Below, piece after piece: positions 54,561 through 64,000 of a stretch of DNA of 64,000 nt (position 1 is its first letter; each line of letters starts with the position of its first letter). Where the stretch lies: assembly GCA_031761405.1 (NCBI GenBank), contig JASEVX010000001.1, positions 200,246,356-200,310,355 of the forward strand. The letters are read 5' to 3'. This stretch comes from Serripes groenlandicus. Its lineage: Eukaryota > Mollusca > Bivalvia > Cardiida > Cardiidae. The notes under the pieces are model-generated. The model did no database searches. It worked only from the letters and a program-made list of their open reading frames with translations, and had not been told where the DNA came from. The translations under genes were made by a program, and so were the position numbers.

Positions 54561-54633
54561 TTTGAATCATTTTTTGTTTCTTTCTCTCTCTCCTCATGTC
54601 TCGAAGCACGAAGAATACAGATTATAACTATTG

Positions 54634-54845
54634 TTCAACTCTTTCTCACACAACACATTTCTGCAGCAGGCAACATTGAAAACATCTCAGCAGAACTATC
54701 GAATATCTAAAAAAAACACGAAAGTTCAATCGTTGAATTAAGTTGAAAACATTATGGCAAATGGAGATATTGCTCACTATGCGGATGTACTCCGTTAACC
54801 ATAAAGTATTGTTGCAGAGGTGTTAAAATGCGTCAGTATGTCTTG
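54634..54845. mobile_element. MITE family B, copy B17 (degenerate)
   Basis: TCAACTCTTTCTCAC at left, then TCTGCAGCAGGCAACATTGAAAACATC and TTGAAAACATTATGGCAAATGG. The right half is lost. Confidence 0.6.
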
Positions 54846-54956
54846 TTGCTAACATAAAATTGAAGTAACACGAATTGACATTGGCGTAGGTGTTGTTATT
54901 AATTAATAAGGCGGTATTAGCATCAAGTTGCAATATTTCAATTGACACCAATACGG

Positions 54957-55040
54957 TATAAAATGGTATCACTTGTGGAATACTGAGGGATTCTTGATTG
55001 TAAGTGACAGCGCTCTCATCGAACTGGTATTCACTGAGGT
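54957..55040 (+). promoter_or_regulatory. speculative TATA promoter with first exon and splice donor
   Basis: GTATAAAATGG at 54956-54966 is a good TATA box. About 75 bp downstream lies CACTGAGGTAAGTTAT, a strong GT splice donor at 55039. A noncoding first exon of about 50 nt would fit between. Chance matches are likely in 64 kb, and no downstream exon was recognised. Confidence 0.2.
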
Positions 55041-55388
55041 AAGTTATTTTGATTTTTATATAATTCTAAACGTAATTATTTCATTTTAAAATGATAAACT
55101 GGCATATTTTACAGAATTGATTTGCTTCTTATTCGGTAAAAGTAATGAATTATCTTCAACATATCTTTTGGACTGATGCATTTGTATTATATTATACGCT
55201 TTATCTAATAATGTAATTGTTTATATAAAAAGAACGGCCATCAAAATCAAACAATTGATATGCTTTCAAACAAATCGTGTTGTTTAACACTATCTTTATG
55301 ATCACATAAGACGAAAACCGACCCCGGAATTGTGCGATCAGTAATTATCAAAACTATGCTGCGTCACAGGACACGCTTCAATCAATTA

Positions 55389-55635
55389 GAGGTCAAATTA
55401 CGCCAAATACATCCGCTGTCATGCCAAATAGTCCCTAAATCAATATATATATTGAATATATGACATTGAGTTTAAATTCATTGTAAATGTGTATAGAATG
55501 CACTGGAAATGATTGATTTGATCACTTTTAGTATAATGGCCTTGTTTGAAAGTGAAAGTAGAGAACGCTAAACACCGGTTTTGTCCGGGCCCGATTTGAT
55601 CCAAAATGACGGTAACCATTTTTGCCTGGTGAGTT
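55389..55635. repeat. family R dispersed repeat, copy R3
   Basis: Close match to R1, including GGTCAAATTACGCCAAATAC, CACTGGAAATGATTGATTTG and CCTTGTTTGAAAGTGAAAGT. The minus strand keeps an open frame with the same peptide words as R1 (RTHQAKM, AFSTFTFKQG, HFQCILYTFTMNL). Confidence 0.75.
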
Positions 55636-55739
55636 CTGGCTTTGCACTGTTTGTCATATAAGGTTTCAAGAAACTGTATAACAGTTTCTGTTTGGATTTT
55701 TTTGCGTATGCAGGTATTTTTCATAAAGTTTAATAATTA

Positions 55740-56092
55740 CGTGAAAGTTGGTTTTCCTGGAGCCCCATTCGTCCATGTATCTGCACAAGTTTTCATTACG
55801 TGAAAGATGGTTTGCCTGGATGCCCATTCGTGCATGTTTCTGTACAAGTATTCATTACGTAAAAGTTATTTTGCCTGGAGCCCCACTCGTGCATGTCTCT
55901 GCACAAGTATTCATTACGTGAAAGTTGGTTTGCCTTGAGCCCCATTCGTGCATGTTTCTGCACATGTATTCAATACGTGAAAGTTGTTTTGCCTAGAGCC
56001 CCATTCGTGCATGTTTCTGCACATGTATTCATTACGTCAAAGTTGGTTTTCTTGGAGCTCCATTCGTACATGTATCTGCACCAATATAAATT
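55740..56092. repeat. minisatellite, 59-bp unit, about 6 copies
   Basis: The unit CGTGAAAGTTGGTTTGCCTG plus GAGCCCCATTCGTGCATGTT plus TCTGCACAAGTATTCATTA. The period is not a multiple of three, yet frames on both strands run through part of it. Confidence 0.93.
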
Positions 56093-56219
56093 AGATGGAG
56101 GTTGGTTTTCGAATGTTTGGACAGATAGTATCTTCAATGACAATTTAATAATCGGTATTGCAAAATGACAATTATCAGGGGTTTGCAAGGTACTTGTTCG
56201 CTTACATATAGCGATAAAT

Positions 56220-56433
56220 GAAGAAATCGTCAGCATACGACATTGAAAAACATCTAGACACAATTTGGAAAATCTCTTATAATTATTAAATAAAGTTCAA
56301 AACAATGAGGTAAAACAGAAAGTTTTAGGTCTGTCGTCAAAAGGAGAAATTGTTCAAAATGCGCAATATCTAAACAAAAAATACAGTATTCACAAATGCG
56401 TCAGAGTGCGTCTAAATATCGGAAACTGTTATC
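56220..56433. mobile_element. MITE family B, copy B18 (remnant)
   Basis: CATTGAAAAACATCTAGACA, TAAAGTTCAAAACAATGAGG, GGAGAAATTGTTC and a decayed CGTCAGAGTGCGTCTAAATAT right end. No TTAA left. Confidence 0.5.
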
Positions 56434-56764
56434 AGTTTGATGGCTGTAACGTTCAAAACTGTTTGATTACAATGCCCTCGACAATAGAAGGGATTCATTT
56501 CTATTATCTGATCATAAAACAATTTCTTAAATTGCTTCTACGTCGGCCATCATCATTTTCACTATTAGAGCCGTGCGTCAGTTGAATTTATAGGTTAAAT
56601 GGCACCAAATACACCCGCGTGTAGTTTGCGAAATGCGTGTATTTGAAATGCGTGTATTTTCCTAACTGACTGTACGTTATATATGAATTTGAATTTACAA
56701 ACTGAGGTGCACGTTATGTCACTAAAGTAAGTTCATACTTGATAGTAACATGTATATATATATA
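56434..56764. other. no recognisable feature
   Basis: AATGCGTGTATTTG(A/-) is directly doubled near 56632-56655. Ends in a (TA)n run that forms the A17 target. Confidence 0.4.
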
Positions 56765-57029
56765 TGAGCCGTTCCTAAAGAAAAGCGACAGTATGGACTC
56801 TGCGTAATGTATCGACCCAGATCAGCCTGTGCAGTCCGCGCAGGCTAATCCGGGCCGACACATTCCGTCTCAGGGGGATAGAGGTATATAGTAATGATTC
56901 CTGAAACAGAAAATCCACAGGAAGCGAAACTTGTCTGTCCGGGTTAGCCTGCGCGGCATATGCTTAGGATTATCAGGGTCGATATTTTACGCAGAGTTCA
57001 CATTGTTGGTTTTCTCGTGGAACGGCTCA
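56765..57029 (-). mobile_element. MITE family A, copy A17, full length
   Basis: TGAGCCGTTCCTAA and GGAACGGCTCA, inserted in a (TA)n tract that now lies on both sides. All blocks present. Confidence 0.93.
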
Positions 57030-57050
57030 TATATATATATTTATACACAG

Positions 57051-57200
57051 GCAAACCTGTGCTAAAGACCACATTGGAATATCTATTCCCTGTCTATAGC
57101 GACCATGCGTTTATTTTCATGAATGACCCTGCAATGAAAGACCACCTGTGAACAAGGACCATATTGTTCACTTCCTACGGGATGTCTTTAAACACACCTT
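57051..57200. repeat. foldback repeat family Q, copy Q2
   Basis: AACCTGTGCTAAAGACCACA at left, GAAAGACCACCTGTGAACAA in the middle and TGTCTTTAAACACACC at right, matching the ends of Q1. Confidence 0.6.
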
Positions 57201-57489
57201 GGACTGTATTTATACTAAATCAGGTCCCATAAGTCACTTTAAAAAAGAGTCATAATTAAGAAAACAAAAAGTATAGTTTTTAGCATTAGATAGATGATCC
57301 TTCAATGTGTGTGTGATACCTGTCGAATTTGGAATACATATTTTTTTGCTGTACTACTATATTAGCTCATAACGTCAACATTAGTTAGGCAGAAATGGTC
57401 AATACATTTCGAAGCCAGCATGTTTTTGTGATATGGCTGGCGAAAGTTTTGGAGTTGGACTATTATGGAGTTGGAGATATAATAATCAT

Positions 57490-57630
57490 AATAAGCAATT
57501 TTTTACTTTTGCAACAATGTTTTCAACTTTATTCACTAGTTCTATTTTTATTTATGGAGATTTTCTAAATTTTTGCCTCGATGTTTTCAACGTAGTTAGT
57601 TGCATATTGTTAGAATGTTGGAAAGGACTA
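57490..57630. mobile_element. MITE family B, copy B19 (fragment)
   Basis: TTTGCAACAATGTTTTCAAC, TTTATGGAGATTTTC and GATGTTTTCAACGTAGTTAGTTGC: the right arm of the B1/B7 subfamily without termini. Confidence 0.55.
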
Positions 57631-57634
57631 CACA

Positions 57635-57983
57635 CATCAATGATTTTACATTGACAAAATGACGGAACTATTTTAGTAGTTTTATAGAATCGCAATTTTC
57701 TAGTTAAATTATGCAACATCAAAATTTATCATACGAATTCACGATTAGAGACAAGTGTATTTTGGTGAGATAACATATAATAAATGATGAGTGAAATCCA
57801 CTTTTAGGCCAAAGGGAGGCAATTCGTATCGGCTTGCCGGGCTGACAATTTCAGAGTCATTTTCAGAACAACACCTATTTTCTGAAACTGAAAACAAAAC
57901 TTACTGCAGGATAAGTTTGACCTTTCGTTAGACGTCCAAAGCTAAAAAAGAAAAAGAAAAGGAAAATGAATTTGTAAGTCATT
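57635..57983. other. no recognisable feature
   Basis: Unique-looking with an AAAAAGAAAAAGAAAAGGAAAA purine run near 57945. Confidence 0.4.
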
Positions 57984-58203
57984 TTTAGCTCGTCGTCTTC
58001 TACTGCGTCGTCTGCGTCGTCTGCGTCGTCACAAAACATTAACCTTACCTCATAACTCCAAAACCATTAAATATTTTCAAATAAAACTTAGCAAACGTGT
58101 TCCTAGGAACAATACGCATGTCTATGCAAAGTCAAATAATTCTGGATTTGATAATAATTCATAAATGCCCCTTTCTCGACATAGAAAAAAGCAGACGAGC
58201 TTG
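57984..58203 (-). repeat. family L repeat, copy L2
   Basis: Starts TTTTTAGCTCGTC, then a TGCGTCGTCTGCGTCGTC trinucleotide run, TTAACCTTACCTCATAACTC, and ends GAAAAAAGCAGACGAGC, which pairs with the start. Longer than L1 on the far side. Confidence 0.72.
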
Positions 58204-58259
58204 CGGCGTTCTTGTTACATAATTGGACTTGGTCGGTTTGAATACCCATAGCTCTTTTT

Positions 58260-58963
58260 AGCTTACCTCAGAAGTGTTAAAGGTGAGTTATTGTGATCCC
58301 CTTTGTCCGCTTCCATTATCCGTCGTGTATTGTGCGTCGTCCGTATTTGGTCGTCCGTCAACATCTTCTCCTCAGTATCCTGTGGGTCAATTGGGATAAA
58401 ACTTCGTAGCTGGCATCCTCTCAATGCAATCGATGTAAAAACATTCAAAGTGTTCTGCTCCCAAACTGGTTCGCCGATTTTCAAATAACGTTGTAAATAA
58501 CTTTTCCTTTCGGTGATCCTCTATCATATTCCTTCGAGCCATGCCGATGGGTCAATCACATGGCCGTCAAGGATTAGGCTGTTCTGTCTTATATGGCTAA
58601 AGTGAATACTTTGAAATTCTTCTTCTCCGAAAGAATCGAGCCGATTTCCAAAAACATTTGAAGAAATGTTCCTAAGTTGACTTAGTTGAGATAACTCCAA
58701 GCCATGTTGATTTGTAAAATAACATGACCTACTAGGACTCGTGCTGCTTTACTCTTTATGCCCAGAGTGTAAGATATAGAAAATTATTTCCAAAGAAACT
58801 AAAAGTCTGATTTTGAAATACTGAGTAGTACAAACGAATTTCATTATTGACCTTCTAATTCACATTTATTTGCTAAAGAACAGACAACATAAGGTGTGGG
58901 TTATTTCGCCCTGTGTCAGTTAAGGTTTACTGGTCCTCTTTGTTGCATTACTCAGGTGAGGGA
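58260..58963 (+). repeat. family M repeat, copy M1 (long)
   Basis: Starts AGCTTACCTCAG...GGTGAGTTATTGTGATC, then GTCGTCCGTATTTGG and CATCTTCTCCTCAGTATC, and ends ATTACTCAGGTGAGGGA. The TAGCTCACCTGAG and ACTCAGGTGAG ends are near inverse. Known to me as abundant in bivalve genomes. No coding frame. Confidence 0.72.
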
Positions 58964-59252
58964 TCCAGATACTCTTTTTTAAAAAAAAAAGATTTTCCCA
59001 AAACAGTCTAGATTAAAGACTCATCACCATATTCACGCGTGGACACAAAACTGTCATCACCATTTAAACGAATTTATAAGTCATATAGACTTTAAATTCG
59101 TTAAATGGGTCTAAGAATTTGTATCCTCGGAGAATCTTCACGCCATAGTCGGGTCATAATAAGCCCATATAAAAAGTTGGAAAGTATCTCCATAATCATT
59201 GCGTTCAGTTTTTGGAATAGTATTTCAATGTTTTCATCAATGTTAACCCGTG

Positions 59253-59484
59253 TTAACCCTTTCCCTCATATAGACGCTTTCTGACGCCTCTGCAGCAGAC
59301 GGCTTTTTTAAAAACATAGTGACAAAAGAAGAAATTGCACAAAACGTGCAATTTCTCCTTTTGTCACAATGTTTTCCCACTTTTAGTCATAGGTTATCCA
59401 TTCAATTATAGAGATGTTCTATGTTTTGACAAAATATGTTAAAAGTCGTCTGCTGCAGAATTGTCGTTTGAGGGAAAGGGTTAA
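59253..59484. mobile_element. MITE family B, copy B20, full length
   Basis: TTAACCCTTTCCCTCATATAG and GAGGGAAAGGGTTAA. GCAC/GTGC hairpin tip as in B10 and B11. Confidence 0.95.
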
Positions 59485-59600
59485 TTCAATGTTAGGCATA
59501 ATCGTTTTTAGATATATCTGGGTTAGTGTTAAGACTAGATATTAAGTGGCGAAGATCCTGTTGAGGTTGCGCGGGAGCATAGGTTCATCAGAATATAAAT

Positions 59601-60102
59601 AGGATCCATCATGAGTTTTCTTTGGAGATCAAGATTTCTTAAATGAGTCTAGAAAAAGACGGTTAATAACTCTCTTTTTCGAGACGAATTAAAGAAATCT
59701 TCTCCAAAGAAAAACGAGTGATGGATTCTTTTTATCACCTAAACAGTGTGTTTTAATGAAAAATATTGACAACTTCAAAACAAAGACCGAATAACCTATT
59801 CTTCATGAGAACTTGTGATTCACCGCATAAAAAAGTAGTCCTCATCATTTTTGAATAAGAAGAAAAAAAAACAACAATGTTTTAAACAATTAAGACTCGT
59901 TATTTATTCAAAATAACGTATTATTGCATTTTTCAATGTGTAAAATTTAACAACTTAACAATAAACATATTAAAGATAAAGGTCAAAATGACGTCTTCAG
60001 TAGTCGCGTGTATGACGTGTTTTTGTTATCACACATGTTGGATATCGTTGTTCCGTGATTTGTTCTCAACTTGAAAATAAGGGTATTTATGTGATAAAGA
60101 CT
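59601..60102 (-). repeat. family J element, copy J2 (inverse of J1)
   Basis: Starts GGATCCATCATGAGTTTTCT and ends CTTGAAAATAAGGGTATTTATG, matching the reverse complement of J1 throughout. The tip of the palindrome is shortened (AAGACGGTTAATAACTCTC). Possibly two copies of one unrecognised transposon end. Confidence 0.8.
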
Positions 60103-60174
60103 TGTACCGGTTGTTTCGTGTTGTACTTCTAATGATTACCTCTTAATGTATGTCATTGTCTTGAGCTAAGGACT

Positions 60175-60292
60175 CTCTGGCTGGCGTCAGAAAAAAATGG
60201 ACCAGCATGTAGTACTGGTAACAAAGAAACGCCGTTATATAACTAATAAATTGTTGAACATCTGCGTAAACCACTAAACAATTAATCAATCA
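60175..60292 (+). mobile_element. SINE-1 3' fragment
   Basis: ATGGACCAGCATGTAGTACTGG, AAACGCCGTTATATAACTAA, then TCTGCGTAAACCACT and an AATTAATCAATCA tail. Head missing. Confidence 0.65.
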
Positions 60293-60367
60293 TGTGATCT
60301 GAATACTCCAAAAGGGCAATGTAACCTTTACCTACAATGTTATCAGGTCTTACCTCCAGGTTGATAC

Positions 60368-60594
60368 TTAACCCTTTCCCTCATATAGACGCTTTCTGAC
60401 GCCCCTGCAGAAGGCTTTTTGAAAACATAGTGACAAAAGAAGAAATTGCTCTAAACGAGCAATTTTTCCTTTTGCCACAATGTTTTCCAGTTTTAGTTAT
60501 AGGTTATCCATTCAATTATAGAGAGTTTCTATTTTTTGATAAAATATGTTCAAAGTCGTCTGCTGCAGAATTGTCGTATGAGGGAAAGGGTTAA
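60368..60594. mobile_element. MITE family B, copy B21, full length
   Basis: TTAACCCTTTCCCTCATATAG and GAGGGAAAGGGTTAA. The hairpin tip is GCTC-TAAAC-GAGC. A small deletion shortens GCAGCAGACGGC. Confidence 0.95.
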
Positions 60595-60701
60595 ATGTGT
60601 CCTACTTTTCCTCAGATGTATGTAGAGCAGTAGGGTGTAAATATAGAGTATCTGATAACCGGTTTACAGATTACAAGATAAAGGTCATTAACCTCAACTT
60701 A

Positions 60702-60925
60702 TTAACCCTTTCCTTCTTGAAGACTAAATTCGACCCTTTTGCAACGCTTTTGAAAAAATTGTTGACAAGAGAGATATTGTTTATACTCCTTTTGACACAA
60801 CGTTTTTAACTCTATAGTATTTAATAAATAAACATAATAAACATTTGTAGAGATTTTCCTTTTTACAATTGATGTTTTGAAATTCGTATGCTGCACATTT
60901 GTTATATATATATTGGAAAGGGTTA
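60702..60925. mobile_element. MITE family B, copy B22
   Basis: TTAACCCTTTCCTTC and TTGGAAAGGGTTAA. Interior strongly diverged (AGAGATATTGTTTATACTCC). Lies about 108 bp after B21. Confidence 0.82.
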
Positions 60926-60954
60926 ATCAATTACCCATCGTCTTCAAACATATA

Positions 60955-61216
60955 TGAATCGTTCCATGGGAAAATAAACGTTGTGGTCTCTGTTTAAAGT
61001 ATCGACCCGGATCAGCATAAGCATGCCGCGCAGGCGAACCAGGATTGACACTTTTCGTCTTCTGTGGATTATCTGTTTCAGGAATAATTTCTCTATACCT
61101 CTATGCACCTGAGACGGAATGTGTCGGGCCGGATTAGCCTGCGCGGATTGCGCAGACTGATCTGGGTCGATACATTACGCAGGTGCCATAATGTTGGTTT
61201 TCTCGCGGGACGGCTC
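60955..61216 (+). mobile_element. MITE family A, copy A18, full length
   Basis: TGAATCGTTCCATG and GCGGGACGGCTCA. All blocks present; ATA on both sides. Confidence 0.93.
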
Positions 61217-61339
61217 ATATCGTGAATGGAGATGAATAAGAACATAGGAAATTCATTAACTCCGTCTATTGTCCTTCCCTTTCTTATATAAAAAAATATA
61301 AAAAATATGGCTTGTAAAATGGTACAGGTAGAAATACTA

Positions 61340-61540
61340 ACTTTCCCACCTTTTGCTCATGGCACTGGCACATGAACAAATGTCCTCTTTCACTAATATA
61401 TATGATTTGAACGCCTCTATAGCAAATTTTAAAACATTGTCGGAAATGGAGACATTTCTCCAATCAAACATTGTTTTCAACTGTCCTGCCAAATGATGTA
61501 TATATTTTTATTAGTTTTAAAGCGAATGTCAAAGTTGCAG
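61340..61540. mobile_element. possible MITE family B remnant
   Basis: CTAACTTTCCCACC, GAACGCCTCTATAGC, AAAACATTGTCGGAAATGGAG and AAACATTGTTTTCAACTG appear in B order, but ends and hairpin are lost. Confidence 0.4.
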
Positions 61541-61760
61541 ATGAATAAGAACATATCGTGAGAAAAGAGGAAAAACATAACCATAACGTTCCTCCACTAT
61601 TTCTCTACTAGGTATATGCAGCCGGATAAACAATGTATTAAGGGATATCACTTTCACTGTATTTGGTCATGGCATTTTATATTTATATCTGTCATTCTTG
61701 TGTTTAAGGGAATCAAGACAAATTCGCGTGAGGTCAGTCAACTTGTAGAAAATACGCGTT

Positions 61761-61952
61761 TCAACCCTTTCCCTCATACAACAAATTAGCACCAGATGAC
61801 ATTTATTTTCAAAACATCTAAGTCAACATAGGGACATTCTCTATAATTTTGTTTATAGAAAATGTTTCGGCGAATAAGAAGAAATTTCTCATTAATGTTT
61901 TTCAAAGTCGTCTGCGACAGAGGCAACAAAAGGCAACTGTATGCGGGAAATA
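61761..61952. mobile_element. MITE family B, copy B23 (degenerate)
   Basis: TCAACCCTTTCCCTCATACAA at left. The right arm AAAGTCGTCTGCGACAGAGG is present, the right terminus is lost. Confidence 0.7.
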
Positions 61953-62436
61953 TAAGTATATGATATATTCTGGATGTTCACTGACTTAAAAATAAACACT
62001 GGGGTCACTTTTAGATGGCGCAATTAAGTTGCTATTAGTAAATAAACTCTCACCTACATGTAGTATAGTTATTACGGTTCAGTTTGCAGTTTGCTGTCAA
62101 TACGTCAGCATAGGCATAACTTTTGTGATCCGATCGTATAGCCGTTATACAGTTTTAATTTAAGGGATTTTATCTAATATAGTGTTTGGATTAAAGCTTC
62201 TTTCCTGGTAAGATTTACTTTGTAAGGTTACCGTTTGTGTTTGTAATTATAATGAGAACATGCAAGAAACTAATAAGAAATTACCTCGACAGTTTACGTA
62301 AAGCAGGGAATCTGCTTCCTGGTTATTTTATGGCAATTCCTACAGAATGAGCCATTATGCCTTCGGTTGTCGAACACTGGACCTATGTATGTATGATACG
62401 GGAAAAAGTAGCTTTTCCAAAAATACCATTTTGCCT
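61953..62436. other. no recognisable feature
   Basis: Unique-looking, AT-rich. Confidence 0.4.
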
Positions 62437-62777
62437 TTAACCCTTTCCCTCATACAACAATTTCTGCAAATTGCAATAAACGAATTAAGCTTAAGACTAG
62501 CGGTCACTTGAATCATTCGATAATTCGAAAAAAAATATGGGTTCCTTCAAGTTATCGCGTGTTAACAGTATTTATAATAATCTGCAGCAGACGACTTTAA
62601 ACATAATTTGTCAAAAAATAGAAAATCTTTATAATTGAATGGATACCCTATGACTAAAAGTGGAAAACATTGTGGCAAAAGAAGAAATTGCTCGTTTTGA
62701 GCAATTTTTTCTTTTGTCACTATGTTTTCAAAAAGCTGCAGAGGGGTCAGAAAGCGTGTATATGAGGGATATGGTTA
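62437..62777. mobile_element. MITE family B, copy B24, interrupted by a 105-bp segment
   Basis: Left end TTAACCCTTTCCCTCATACAA runs to TTTCTGCA. The 105-bp segment X1 (62474-62578) follows. Then the body resumes at TCTGCAGCAGACGAC and ends GGGATATGGTTAA. The hairpin AATTGCTC-GTTTT-GAGCAATT is intact. Confidence 0.88.
62474..62578 (+). repeat. 105-bp segment X, copy 1 (inside B24)
   Basis: Begins CAATAAACGAATTAAGCTTA and ends AACAGTATTTATAAT. It differs by one base (CGGTC versus CAGTC) from 62828-62932. Confidence 0.93.
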
Positions 62778-62827
62778 ATGCTATTTTATACTCTCCACAT
62801 ACGTTTAGGTAAACGAAACTGAAAATA

Positions 62828-62932
62828 CAATAAACGAATTAAGCTTAAGACTAGCAGTCACTTGAATCATTCGATAATTCGAAAAAAAATATGGGTTCCT
62901 TCAAGTTATCGCGTGTTAACAGTATTTATAAT
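62828..62932 (+). repeat. 105-bp segment X, copy 2 (flanking B25)
   Basis: Abuts the left TTAA of B25. The same segment in the same orientation sits inside B24, 354 bp upstream. Confidence 0.93.
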
Positions 62933-62933
62933 C

Positions 62934-63157
62934 TTAACCCTTTCGCTCATAAGATAATTCTGCAGCAGACGACTTTGAACATATTTTGTCAAAAAATGGA
63001 AAATCTCTATAATTGAATGGATAACCTATGACAACACGTAGAAAACATTATGGCATTATATGCACGTTTTGTGCAATTTCGTCTTTTGTCACTATGTTTT
63101 CAAAAAGCTGTCTGCTACAGAGGCGTCAGAAACCGTCTATATGAGGGAAAGGGTTAA
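62934..63157. mobile_element. MITE family B, copy B25
   Basis: TTAACCCTTTCGCTCATAAG and GAGGGAAAGGGTTAA. The hairpin tip is altered (TGCACGTTTTGTGCAATTTC), a GCAC/GTGC type in the opposite orientation to B10. Part of the left hairpin arm is missing. Confidence 0.93.
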
Positions 63158-63173
63158 ATGACGGATTTTGGGA

Positions 63174-63412
63174 ACCGAGCCTCGATAGTTTAGTCGGTAT
63201 CGAGGCAGGCCCGTAACTCCAGGGGTTGTGAGTTCTAACCGCAGGACCGCCAAAATTTGTTCCGACATTTAACAGAAGTCAATGCGACTAGTGGCAATCG
63301 TCTCTCGCCAAAAGAGCTTATAGCGTGAGAAACAGCCCACGCATGCGTTAATCAACTTGAAGCAGTGCTACTACTTTTGTTTTGTTTTGAAAACGGCGTT
63401 AAACCCAAACCA
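63174..63412 (+). mobile_element. SINE-1 copy
   Basis: Head CTCGATAGTTTAGTCGGTAT, B-box GAGTTCTAACCGC (mutated from GTTCGAATCC), body CCGACATTTAACAGAAGTCA as in the copy at 38376, and tail AAAACGGCGTTAAACCC. Confidence 0.82.
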
Positions 63413-63671
63413 CCATAATAAAACACATCGGGAAAATGTTTTGGGAAGGGCAGGGTTTAAGTGCCGAACACAACATCGTATAGACTGTTTATCATTCCAA
63501 GTAATTTTATTTATCTTTTATTATGCCATGAATATGTAGGTGTAATTTGGGATAATCTTCCTCATTATCTAAACGTTTATTTCGGTCAGCATGAAACTGC
63601 TTATCGTAACGGGTCCACTCCGAATAATCGAGACCTATATGGGGCAATTCCAAATACGTCCATACAAGATT

Positions 63672-63893
63672 AGTTTAAACTTATTTATTTGACATGGATT
63701 GAGAAACAAGCTTTAAGCTTGTACAATAAACACGCTCGATGTCTGCTTTCTGTAGACATGACCAGTATTCGCGCCGTTTGTGTTGAAAAATCCCCAAAAG
63801 GCAGAACTCCTTTATCACGGGTTTCGAACCAGGGGCCTTAGGTACGAGTGGCCGACGCTCTACCACTGTACTACTGTCTTCCTCTTCCAGCGC
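63672..63893 (-). mobile_element. SINE-2 copy, near complete
   Basis: Minus strand: AGTGGTAGAGCGTCGGCCAC (A-box region), GGTTCGAAACCCG (B box), GTTCTGCCTTTTGGGGATTT, AGAAAGCAGACATCGAGCGTG, ending AGCTTGTTTCTCAATCCATG then AAATAAATAAGTTTAAAC. The tail matches the copy at 53700. Confidence 0.85.
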
Positions 63894-64000
63894 CAAATCC
63901 CGAAAGTAGCCTAGTTCATGTTCAAATTGGGTTAATAGCTTATTAACATTACTGTAATATACTGAATCTCGTTAAATTAAAAACAATGACACACGTTTTA

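Overview
The window looks like intergenic or intronic DNA from a bivalve mollusc genome, probably an imparidentian (heterodont) clam. That is an inference from repeat types I recognise as mollusc-typical: tRNA-headed SINEs with a GGCGTTAAAC...CAAACAAA tail, the 'AGCTCACC...ACTCAGGTGAG' repeat, and 'GACGAGCTA' and 'TAAAGACCACC' repeats. No species can be named. The DNA is AT-rich. I found no intact host protein-coding gene, no rRNA gene and no functional tRNA gene. Most short open frames are chance frames or run across repeats.

The only convincing coding sequence is a 5'-truncated non-LTR retrotransposon on the minus strand (about 7816-10340). It keeps an uninterrupted reverse transcriptase frame, which really runs to 10306, and has a poly(A) end at 7816-7843. 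Everything else that I can name is non-coding repeat. Family A (18 copies) is a TA-flanked MITE with long inverted ends starting TGAGCCG. Family B (about 25 copies) is a TTAA-flanked MITE with ends CCCTTTCCC...GGGAAAGGG, which is piggyBac-like. Family C (5 copies plus a fragment) is TTAA-flanked with ends CTCTTTCAGCG...CGCTGAAAGAG. Families D, E, F, J, K, L, M, N, P, Q, R and T have one to four copies each. Two SINE families are present, three copies with 12-14 bp target duplications. About a dozen minisatellites have periods of 10 to about 112 bp.

Layout: 0-7 kb holds SINE remnants, A1/A2, B1-B4, T1/T2 and Q1. 7.8-10.3 kb is the LINE. 10.4-16.3 kb has A3, R2, M2, the large J palindromic element, a 42-bp minisatellite and a SINE with target duplication. 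16.9-19 kb is a B/A cluster with a local duplication. 19.8-28.7 kb has minisatellites, D1, F and E1. 29-35 kb has B, E, SINE and C copies. 36.4-38.7 kb is a near wall-to-wall nest (B10, A10, C2, B11, B12, A11, SINE). 39-45.4 kb has B, A, L, E, D2/E4, N and a 40-bp minisatellite starting at the end of A14. 45.7-64 kb continues with A, B, C and SINE copies, J2 in inverse orientation and the M1 repeat. 62.4-63.2 kb holds a 105-bp segment present twice, once inside a MITE.

The most interesting pattern is that families B, C and D, whose termini differ, carry the same central module: a near-perfect hairpin with 31- or 32-bp arms and a 5-nt loop. It is edged by (G)NAAACA(A)TG and CATTGTTTNC and usually has GCTC-N5-GAGC at the tip. 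Some copies show paired substitutions that keep the arms complementary, and the E palindromes show the same. This suggests arm homogenisation or selection on the hairpin, for example during transposition or as a small-RNA precursor. The link to function is inference.
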